Shown one piece after another: positions 1 through 5,238 of a stretch of 5,238 nt of DNA. The notes under the pieces are model-generated. The model was not told the DNA's origin. It saw only the letters and a list, made by a program, of their open reading frames with translations, and did not search any database. How positions within the stretch are numbered: position 1 is the stretch's first letter; every line of letters begins with the position of its first letter. A program made the translations under genes and the position numbers. The stretch is from Verrucomicrobiales bacterium (GTDB lineage: Bacteria > Verrucomicrobiota > Verrucomicrobiia > Verrucomicrobiales > V1-33): contig JAQGPD010000329.1 in NCBI GenBank assembly GCA_028293305.1, positions 1-5,238 of the forward strand, given 5' to 3'.

Positions 1-1
1 A

Positions 2-193
2 GTAAAGGAAAATGGTCAGTGGAAACTAAAAATGCCACGTGAAATCATCTGGGACGCCATGGAAGCCGGCCGCGCCCGCAGCCTGCAAATCGAGCAGGAA
101 CTGAAAACCCAGCCCTACGATGTGCGCCCACCCCTGAAGCCGCCGTTCGATTCCCCGCTGCCTCCGGCCTCCACCGGCACGCAGCCGCGCTGA
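2..193 (+). CDS. C-terminal fragment of an unidentified protein (5' end outside window)
   Basis: The frame is open from the first full codon at position 2 to a TGA at 191-193, giving 63 residues. It begins VKENGQWKLKMPREI and ends in a proline-rich tail (PPLKPPFDSPLPPASTG). A short 'xxxxGQWKLxMP' strand near a C-terminus is common at the end of small NTF2-like/SnoaL-type or lipoprotein-like domains. That resemblance is only suggestive, and I do not recognise the family. The proline-rich tail of about 25 residues is probably disordered. An in-frame ATG at 32 with a GGA about 8 nt upstream could instead start a separate 53-residue protein. Read-through from the window edge makes a truncated larger gene the simpler reading. 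The next gene starts 161 bp downstream, so co-transcription is not implied. Confidence 0.5.
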   Translation, partial: VKENGQWKLKMPREIIWDAMEAGRARSLQIEQELKTQPYDVRPPLKPPFDSPLPPASTGTQPR

Positions 194-209
194 AATCCGC
201 TCTTTGCGT

Positions 210-297
210 CCCGCCGCGTCCCTGCGACCAGCCCTTCACCACGACGGAGCGGCGGCGGGGGCGGGAGTGGAATCTTTGTTTTCCTGTTTTCTTTTTT
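210..297 (+). terminator. Possible weak intrinsic terminator after the upstream gene
   Basis: CCCGCCGC at 210-217 is perfectly complementary to GCGGCGGG at 252-259, an 8-bp all-GC stem with a 34-nt loop. A T-rich stretch follows at about 274-297. The loop is long, and 14 nt of non-T sequence separate the stem from the first T tract. This is therefore a poor match to a classical rho-independent terminator. The position, just after the first gene's stop, fits. Confidence 0.25.
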
Positions 298-354
298 CCG
301 TTTCACCGTCTTCTCTCTTTTCCAAAACAATTAATATACCTCTAACTTTTTCCC
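273..354 (+). promoter_or_regulatory. Pyrimidine-rich leader with a TAATAT -10-like box upstream of hisC
   Basis: The 80 bases before hisC are overwhelmingly T and C on the + strand, unlike the GC-rich mixed composition around them. Within them, TAATAT at 332-337 is a good -10 hexamer match, but no convincing -35 hexamer lies 16-18 bp upstream. Initiation 6-7 nt after this box would leave an untranslated leader of only about 10-12 nt, with no purine-rich Shine-Dalgarno. The octamer AACTTTTT at 344-351 ends three bases before the ATG and recurs in front of sufT. The promoter assignment is inference from one hexamer. Confidence 0.3.
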
Positions 355-1455
355 ATGACTGATCTCTGGAAGCAAGCCAACCAACAACTCCGCGAACTCG
401 TCTCCTATGAACCGGGAAAACCCATCGAGGAAGTCGCCCGGGAACTCGGGCTGAATCCTGACGAAATCGTGAAACTCGCCTCCAATGAAAATCCCCTCGG
501 CCCCTCGCCCAAGGCGGTCGCGGCCATGCAGGAGGCATTGTTGCAGGCCCACGTTTATCCGGACGGCGGCGGGTATAAACTGCGCACGGCCATCGCCGCC
601 AAGTTCGGCCTGGAGATGGGGAATATTGTGTTGGGAAATGGATCCAACGAAATCATCGAATTCATCGGTCACGCTTTTCTGAAACCCGGCGATGAAGTGA
701 TCACCGCGAAGCATGCCTTCGTCGTTTACAAACTCATGGCCACGCTTTTCGGAGCCACCACCATCGAGGTGGACGACCCCGGATTCAAACACGATCTCCC
801 GGCCATGGCGGCGGCGGTGACTCCCAAAACGAAGGAAATCTTCGTGGCCAACCCCAACAACCCGACCGGCACACTGTGCAGCCAGGCGGAGGTGGACGCC
901 TTCATGGCCATGGTGCCGGAGCATGTCATTGTCGTTTTCGACGAGGCCTATTATGAGTTTTTGGAGGAGCCGCTGGACACCCTGAAATATGTCAGGGAAG
1001 GCCGGAATGTGGTGGTCATGCGCACGTTTTCCAAGATCCAGGGCCTGGCCAGCCTGCGCATCGGTTATGGCATCGCGCCCCAACACCTGGCGGATATTCT
1101 TCAAAAAACACGTCAGCCTTTCAACGCCAATGCCATCGCCCAGGCCGGCGCCCTGGCCGGGCTGATGGATGAGGACCACCAGGACCGGACCCGCGCGGTG
1201 AACCGGGAAGGGCGGCTGTTTTTGGAAAAGCTGTTCGGAGAACTCGGGTTGGAATTCATCCCGACCCACGCGAATTTCATCCTCGTCAAAGTGGGGGACG
1301 GCGACGCGCTGTTCCACCACTCCATGACGAAAGGGGTGATCCTCCGGGCCATGCGCGCCTACGGATTGCCGGATTGGATCCGCGTCAGCATCGGCACCAT
1401 GCCTCAGAACGAAAAATTCGCGGGCGTGCTCCGCGGATGGCTCGCGGCGCGCTGA
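355..1455 (+). CDS. hisC: Histidinol-phosphate aminotransferase
   Basis: A complete 366-residue fold-type I, class II PLP aminotransferase at the usual HisC length. It catalyses the reversible transamination of imidazole-acetol phosphate with glutamate to L-histidinol phosphate in cytoplasmic histidine biosynthesis. Family motifs appear in order: SNENPLGPSPKA (43-54), YPDGGGYKLR (68-77), LGNGSNEII (93-101), the PLP-ring NPNNPTGT (166-173), VFDEAYYEF with D196 for the pyridine nitrogen, and TFSK with Schiff-base K227. They are followed by LASLRIGYG with phosphate-contacting R235, ANFILV (307-311 region), and WIRVSIGT with R343, the likely substrate-carboxylate arginine. The ATG at 355 is chosen because the N-terminus then matches HisC spacing to the SNENP motif; no Shine-Dalgarno precedes it. 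Related enzymes act on aromatic amino acids or cobalamin precursors (CobD), but the motif set favours HisC. No other his gene is visible, so it lies outside a his operon here. Confidence 0.93.
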   Translation: MTDLWKQANQQLRELVSYEPGKPIEEVARELGLNPDEIVKLASNENPLGPSPKAVAAMQEALLQAHVYPDGGGYKLRTAIAAKFGLEMGNIVLGNGSNEIIEFIGHAFLKPGDEVITAKHAFVVYKLMATLFGATTIEVDDPGFKHDLPAMAAAVTPKTKEIFVANPNNPTGTLCSQAEVDAFMAMVPEHVIVVFDEAYYEFLEEPLDTLKYVREGRNVVVMRTFSKIQGLASLRIGYGIAPQHLADILQKTRQPFNANAIAQAGALAGLMDEDHQDRTRAVNREGRLFLEKLFGELGLEFIPTHANFILVKVGDGDALFHHSMTKGVILRAMRAYGLPDWIRVSIGTMPQNEKFAGVLRGWLAAR

Positions 1456-1590
1456 CCCGTTCCCGATGTCCGCGGCGGCGGCGGCGGGCTCACCTCAAAA
1501 TCCGGAACTGTTTTCGGGAACTCTGCGGTTGAGCGGGGCCGTGGCGGCGTATGGATTGGTGACTTCACATTTTTCCCCCCAACTTTTTAT
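1456..1590 (+). other. hisC-sufT spacer with a short CGG run
   Basis: This 135-bp gap holds a (CGG)5 run at 1473-1487 and a close direct repeat of GGAACT in the 1502-1520 area. It ends in a TTTTTCCCCCC/AACTTTTT stretch just before the sufT ATG. I find no stem followed by a T run that would terminate hisC, and no convincing -35/-10 pair for sufT. The gap is too long for tight translational coupling. Confidence 0.5.
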
Positions 1591-2133
1591 ATGCACAGCG
1601 AAATCGAACTCACCCGCGAAGTGGAAGCCATTCAAATTCCCAGCGGCGACACTGTGGTCCTCCCCGCCGGTATCAAAGTCATCATCACCCAAAGCCTCGG
1701 CGGCAGTTACACCGTCGCCACCGAGCAGGGACTGGCCCGGATTTCCGCCCGGAACGCGGACGCGCTCGGCATTGAAAAGAAGGACGGCGTGGGCGTGAAC
1801 CCCGGCGAGGAATTGTCCGGTCCGGAGCTGGAAGCGGCGATCTGGGAACAACTGAAGGGCGTTTTCGACCCCGAAATCCCGGTCAATATTGTCGATCTGG
1901 GATTGGTTTACGGCTGTGAGGTCTCCGATGAGGCGGACGGTCGCGTGGTGGACGTGAAAATGACCCTGACCGCTCCCGGTTGCGGCATGGGCCCGACCAT
2001 CGCGGCGGATGCGCAGGGGAAAATCATGCAGCTGCCCGGCATCGCCAACGCCCGCGTGGAACTCGTCTGGGAACCCGCTTGGAACCAGGCGATGATCAGT
2101 GAAGTGGGCCGCATGCAGCTGGGCATGGTCTGA
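1591..2133 (+). CDS. sufT: Fe-S cluster assembly factor SufT (MIP18/DUF59 family)
   Basis: A complete 180-residue protein, the usual SufT size. The N-terminal part (about 18-45) carries TVVLPAGIKVIITQSLGGSYTV-type sequence diagnostic of the SufT-specific extension. The C-terminal MIP18 domain (about 80-180) has FDPEIPVNIVDLGLVYG (92-108), the strand MTLTAPGCGMGP (124-135) with the family's conserved cysteine C131, and VELVWEPAWNQAMIS (156-170). SufT proteins act in the cytoplasm in Fe-S cluster assembly or delivery to apo-proteins. They are non-catalytic accessory factors in the SUF pathway. No sufBCDSU genes lie within the window, so it is either separated from the suf cluster or at a distant locus. 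The ATG at 1591 has no Shine-Dalgarno and is preceded by AACTTTTTAT. A shorter DUF59 protein (PaaD-like) is an alternative, but the N-terminal extension argues for SufT. Confidence 0.9.
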   Translation: MHSEIELTREVEAIQIPSGDTVVLPAGIKVIITQSLGGSYTVATEQGLARISARNADALGIEKKDGVGVNPGEELSGPELEAAIWEQLKGVFDPEIPVNIVDLGLVYGCEVSDEADGRVVDVKMTLTAPGCGMGPTIAADAQGKIMQLPGIANARVELVWEPAWNQAMISEVGRMQLGMV

Positions 2134-2142
2134 GCCGGCATC

Positions 2143-2184
2143 GGCAACCTGCAACCGGCAACCGGCAACCGGCAACCGGCAACC
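2143..2184 (+). repeat. Tandem heptamer repeat, six copies of GGCAACC
   Basis: Six head-to-tail 7-bp units begin 9 bp after the sufT stop: 2143-2149, 2150-2156 (TGCAACC, one mismatch), 2157-2163, 2164-2170, 2171-2177 and 2178-2184. The last units run into CCGGC-AACC-GCCGG (2176-2189), a 5-bp stem with a 4-nt loop. Because 7 is not a multiple of 3, any frame through the array reads the same seven-residue cycle, which on the minus strand gives a VAGCRLP-like peptide. Short tandem heptamers of this type occur between genes in many bacteria; they are prone to slippage and copy-number variation. Confidence 0.9.
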
Positions 2185-2393
2185 GCCGGCAAATCCGATG
2201 CCGCATTGAGCCAGGAATATCCAGGGTCCCGGGCGACCGGGTCATGGGAAAGCCGTGCCGGGACGGCAGGGCAGGTCATGATGATTAGGGTGGAATGAAC
2301 GGCGCATTGGCTGCGTTGTAGGGAACTGCCGCGATGCTTTTTCAGGCGTCACGTCCCTTTTTCCTATCATCTGTTTCCCGCGCCGCCTTCTTC
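2185..2393 (+). other. Intergenic spacer with small GC-rich hairpins, no gene seen
   Basis: This stretch separates the heptamer array from the large secreted-protein gene. Two simple hairpins are visible: CCCGG-GCGA-CCGGG at 2228-2241, and GCCGT-GCCGGG-ACGGC at 2252-2267. Neither is followed by a T run, so they are not classical terminators for sufT. From 2338 onward the sequence becomes pyrimidine-rich up to the ATG at 2394. TATCAT at 2365-2370 could be a -10 box but lacks a recognisable -35. An AGGGA at 2320-2324 lies 9 nt before an in-frame ATG at 2334, an alternative start for the downstream gene. No small ORF here has any recognisable content. Confidence 0.45.
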
Positions 2394-5238
2394 ATGAAAA
2401 ACCGCCGTCCCACCGTTTCCGCCTCCCTCGTCCTAGCGCTCGCCCTTTATCCCGCGGCGGCCTTGCTTCCGGCTTTGGCGGCGGAACCTCCGCCCCCGGC
2501 TTCAAAAGCGGCGGTTTCGCTTTTCGATGGCAAATCCCTGGACGGATGGGAGGGAAATCCGAAAATCTGGCGGCTGGAAGATGGACTCATCACGGGCGGT
2601 TCCCTGACAGAAAAAGTGGAGCGGAATGAATTTCTGGCCACGACGAAACCGCACGGCAATTTCATTGTCCGCTTCAAAATCAAACTGACCGGGAACGATG
2701 GTTTCATAAATTCCGGATTCCAGATCCGCTCCCAGCGCGTGCCGGGGGACAGCGAGATGTCAGGCTATCAATGCGACTTCGGGGATCCGACCTGGTGGGG
2801 CAGCATTTATGATGAAAGCCGCCGCAACAAATTGATGGCGCAGTCCGACATGCAGGCCCTGGAGCCGGTGCTGAAACGGAACGACTGGAATGACTACGTG
2901 ATCCGCGCCGACGGCCCGCGCATCACCACGTGGATCAATGGCGTGATGGGCGTGGACTACACCGAGGCGGATCCGGCCATTCCGCAGAGCGGATTCATGG
3001 GCATCCAGGTGCATGGCGGCGGCAAGGCGCTGGTGCAGCTGAAGGACATTACTTTGGAGGAACTGCCCGCGACTCCGCAACGTCAGGGTGCCGCGGAACC
3101 CCGCAAGCCGGACCAGCCTTCGCCTCTTCCGCCCGCTGCGGAACGGGCGGCGTTTTCCCTGGCTCCGGGGTTGGAAATGGACCTTGTCGTTTCTGAAAAT
3201 ATCGAGGCGGGATACGGAAAATTCGTGGCGGTGCAGTTCGATCAAAAAGGCCGTCTCTGGACCATGACGGCGCGGGAATATCCGGTCGATGCCAATGAAA
3301 ATCCCGGTGCCGCGGACGCGCTTTATGCCAGCCGCGCGCAGGACAGGATCCTTGTCCACGACATTGTCGAGCGGGGCCTGGATGGCAAGCCGCCGACCTA
3401 CGCGGCCGAGCCGAAAGTCTTCGCGGAGGGATTGGCCATTCCCCTCGGCATCCTGCCCTACCAGGATGGTTGTTATGCCCAGCACGGCCACGATATCGTC
3501 TTTCTGCGCGACACGGATGGCGATGGAAAAGCGGACAAACGCGAGGTCGTCCTGACAGGTTTCGGGGTGCAGGACTCCCATCTGTTTCCTCACCAATTCA
3601 ACCGCGCCCCCGGCGGGTGGATCCGCATGGCGCAGGGCGCTTTCAACTACGGAAAAGTCGTCGGCCCTGACGGAAAAATCACGCCCTTCGACCAGACGCG
3701 CATGTCCAAATTCCGTCCGGACGGGAGCGAATTCACCATCACCAGCAATGGGCCCTGCAACATCTGGGGACTGGTGACGAATGGCGAGGGCGAGACCTTC
3801 ATCCAGGAGGCGAATGACTTTGGTTATCCGGTCATGCCGTTCCATGAATACGCCAACTACCCCGGCTGCTCGAATGCCCAGTGGAAAAGTTATGCGCCGG
3901 AATTCCCCGGCGCCGCCGACTTCCGCATGGGCGGCACCGGGCTGAGCGGTCTCGCCCTGACAGATTCCTCGGGCGCCTTTCCGGCGGAGTGGTCGGACGT
4001 GATGCTGGTCGCCAATCCTATCACGAACCGGATTCAGGCCATCAAAATGCACCGCAACGGCGCCGGCGGATGGCGGTTGGAGAAATTGCCGGACGTGGTG
4101 GTCAGCGCGGACGATTGGTTCCGCCCCGTGGGCTTGACGCAGGGACCGGATGGCGCGATCTACATCGTGGACTGGTATAACAAAATCATCAGCCACAACG
4201 AAGTCGCCCGCAACCACGCGGACCGCGACAAAAAACGGGGCCGCATCTGGCGTCTCCGCGGTGCTGGAAACAAGGGAACAGGCGTCCCGGATTTCACGGC
4301 TTTGAAGGAGTCGGAACTGGTCGCCAAACTCGGCTCGCCCGCGATGGCGCAGGCGCAACTGGCCTGGCAGACGCTGGAGGATAAAAAGCAACTGGCACCC
4401 GAAACCATCGCTTCCCTGAAAGCGATCCTGACATCTCCGCCGACGACTGAAAAAACGTCGTCGCCCTATCCGGACGCGGCCCGCATCCAGGCCTTGTGGG
4501 TGCTCACCAGCCTGGGCATGGACCCGGTTTCCGGCATTGATCCGGTGATGAAATCGCCTAACCGGAACGTCCGCCGGGAGGCTGCGGTCTCCGGCCTTTT
4601 CCCCGCTCTGGAATTGTTGAAGGATCCGGATCCGGAAGTCCGTTTCGCCGCCATGGGCATGGTCGGCGGCAGTCTGCCGATGATGCCGGGAACGCCCGGG
4701 AAAGGAAGTTCCGAACTCATCCGCGCGCTGGTTTCAGCCGCCGGACCGTCGCTCCCCGGACCCATGGCCCCGTCCACGCAGAATGGAAAACCCATCCGCG
4801 TCGGCGAGGCCTATGTGCAGGAATTCGGACGTTATCTGGTGCGATACTTTTTGGAATCCGTGCCGGAGCGGACCGCCGCCTTTTTGGATAGTGAGCAAAG
4901 CCGCGGGCTGCCTCCCGAGAACATCATGATCGCCTGCCTCTCCCTCCCCGCCAAGGCCTCGGCCCCACGCGTGGCCAAGCTTCTCCCCTTGCTGGGACGG
5001 ATGCCGGGCGACGAGGAAATCCTCCGGCTGGCCGAAGCGCCGGAGGATCCCGCGGTGAAACTGGCCCTGACACATTTGGTGTCGGACCCGGCCGGCATCC
5101 AGGCGCTGCTCCGCCAGAAAACCCGCTTCGATGCCCGCGCCCTGGAGCCTGTCCTGACAGAAGCCGCGGGTTCCCTCCTGCCCAAAAACCGGGACCTCGC
5201 CTTCCGGGTCATCAGCGCTTTTCAACTGACAACTCTGG
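2394..5238 (+). CDS. Secreted multidomain protein: DUF1080 (3-keto-disaccharide hydrolase family) + PVC-type dehydrogenase propeller + HEAT-like region, 3' truncated by window
   Basis: The frame is open for 948 codons to the window end. Residues 1-30 form a Sec signal peptide: MKNRR, then a hydrophobic Leu/Ala core, with cleavage near ALA-A-E (29-31), so the protein is exported. Residues 43-224 are a DUF1080/PF06439 domain, with LFDGKSLDGW, NSGFQIRSQ (106-114), GYQCDFGD (124-131), NDWNDYVIRADG (163-174), WINGV (180-184) and GFMGIQVHGG (200-209). A Pro-rich linker spans 225-253. Residues 254-623 match the PVC 'putative membrane-bound dehydrogenase' propeller related to glucose/sorbosone dehydrogenases, with the calcium-loop-like DTDGDGKAD (373-381), DSHLFPHQF (394-402), DWYNKIISHNEVARN (593-607) and terminal RGRIWRLRG. 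Residues 624-948 are helical, with HEAT-like units such as SPNRNVRREAA (721-731) and DPDPEVRFAAM (744-754). Homologues usually end in a CxxCH haem domain, which would lie beyond the edge. The start at 2394 fits the signal peptide; an in-frame ATG at 2334 would add 20 residues. The substrate is unknown. Confidence 0.88.
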   Translation, partial: MKNRRPTVSASLVLALALYPAAALLPALAAEPPPPASKAAVSLFDGKSLDGWEGNPKIWRLEDGLITGGSLTEKVERNEFLATTKPHGNFIVRFKIKLTGNDGFINSGFQIRSQRVPGDSEMSGYQCDFGDPTWWGSIYDESRRNKLMAQSDMQALEPVLKRNDWNDYVIRADGPRITTWINGVMGVDYTEADPAIPQSGFMGIQVHGGGKALVQLKDITLEELPATPQRQGAAEPRKPDQPSPLPPAAERAAFSLAPGLEMDLVVSENIEAGYGKFVAVQFDQKGRLWTMTAREYPVDANENPGAADALYASRAQDRILVHDIVERGLDGKPPTYAAEPKVFAEGLAIPLGILPYQDGCYAQHGHDIVFLRDTDGDGKADKREVVLTGFGVQDSHLFPHQFNRAPGGWIRMAQGAFNYGKVVGPDGKITPFDQTRMSKFRPDGSEFTITSNGPCNIWGLVTNGEGETFIQEANDFGYPVMPFHEYANYPGCSNAQWKSYAPEFPGAADFRMGGTGLSGLALTDSSGAFPAEWSDVMLVANPITNRIQAIKMHRNGAGGWRLEKLPDVVVSADDWFRPVGLTQGPDGAIYIVDWYNKIISHNEVARNHADRDKKRGRIWRLRGAGNKGTGVPDFTALKESELVAKLGSPAMAQAQLAWQTLEDKKQLAPETIASLKAILTSPPTTEKTSSPYPDAARIQALWVLTSLGMDPVSGIDPVMKSPNRNVRREAAVSGLFPALELLKDPDPEVRFAAMGMVGGSLPMMPGTPGKGSSELIRALVSAAGPSLPGPMAPSTQNGKPIRVGEAYVQEFGRYLVRYFLESVPERTAAFLDSEQSRGLPPENIMIACLSLPAKASAPRVAKLLPLLGRMPGDEEILRLAEAPEDPAVKLALTHLVSDPAGIQALLRQKTRFDARALEPVLTEAAGSLLPKNRDLAFRVISAFQLTTL

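Noticed and set aside
45..538. Several short minus-strand frames across the first gene end, the hisC leader and hisC 5' end
   Set aside because: They are Arg/Lys/Pro-rich, come from the pyrimidine tract and GC-rich DNA, overlap hisC and show no homology-like motif.
331..1320. Long minus-strand open frame (329 codons) opposite hisC
   Set aside because: It lies entirely over a confidently identified hisC, and its translation is low-complexity His/Arg/Gly/Asp-rich with no recognisable motif. This is typical antisense read-through in GC-rich genes.
1466..1798. + strand frame of 110 codons overlapping the start of sufT
   Set aside because: It overlaps sufT out of frame and is Ser/Pro/Ala-rich with no motif. 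sufT in the other frame is well supported.
2143..2184. Heptamer array as a CRISPR array
   Set aside because: Units are 7 bp and directly adjacent, with no spacers and no cas genes nearby.
2228..2267. Hairpins downstream of sufT as a rho-independent terminator
   Set aside because: The stems are only 5 bp and no T run follows. They are recorded as spacer features instead.
1495..2279. Minus-strand frames opposite sufT running through the heptamer array (VAGCRLP repeats)
   Set aside because: The repeated peptide is just the translation of the 7-bp tandem repeat, and the remainder is the antisense of sufT.
3120..3160. Possible frameshift joining two genes between the DUF1080 and propeller domains
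   Set aside because: The frame is uninterrupted, and the joining segment reads as a plausible Pro/Ala/Glu-rich linker with no stop, start context or frame change.
2760..4391. Very long minus-strand open frame (543 codons) opposite the large gene
   Set aside because: The + strand frame here contains clear DUF1080 and propeller motifs and is open throughout. The antisense translation is Arg/His/Val/Gly-rich with no domain signature, so it is a shadow despite its length.
4466..5225. Minus-strand frames opposite the HEAT-like region
   Set aside because: The + strand frame is continuous and shows repeated helical units, while the antisense peptides are compositionally biased shadows.

Overview
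The window is GC-rich bacterial DNA, and its gene content points to the PVC superphylum, most likely Verrucomicrobiota. The main evidence is the large 3' gene. It joins a DUF1080 (3-keto-disaccharide hydrolase family) domain to a 'PVC-type' membrane-bound-dehydrogenase beta-propeller and a HEAT-like helical region, an architecture concentrated in Verrucomicrobiota and Planctomycetota. The lineage call is inferred from family distribution, not from a marker gene.

Layout, all genes on the + strand: (1) the C-terminal end of an unidentified protein, 2-193; (2) a 161-bp spacer holding a possible weak terminator and a long pyrimidine-rich tract leading into the next gene; (3) hisC, histidinol-phosphate aminotransferase, 355-1455, complete; (4) a 135-bp spacer with a short CGG run; (5) sufT, an Fe-S cluster assembly factor of the MIP18/DUF59 family, 1591-2133, complete; (6) a 260-bp spacer that starts with six tandem copies of a heptamer (GGCAACC) and holds several small GC-rich hairpins; (7) a very large secreted multidomain protein starting at 2394 and still open at the window end (948 codons visible).

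The genes do not form an obvious operon or pathway. hisC (histidine biosynthesis) and sufT (Fe-S cluster maturation) are housekeeping cytoplasmic functions. The last gene encodes an exported enzyme, probably in glycan or sugar catabolism. Spacers of 135-260 bp suggest mostly separate transcription units. The three complete starts (at the start codons I chose) lack a convincing Shine-Dalgarno sequence and follow pyrimidine-rich leaders. hisC and sufT share the octamer AACTTTTT 2-3 nt before the ATG.

I see no tRNA, rRNA, CRISPR array, transposase or attachment site. The most interesting item is the fused secreted protein, which may combine sugar oxidation and 3-keto-glycoside cleavage in one polypeptide. 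The long minus-strand open frames opposite hisC and opposite this gene are antisense shadows.
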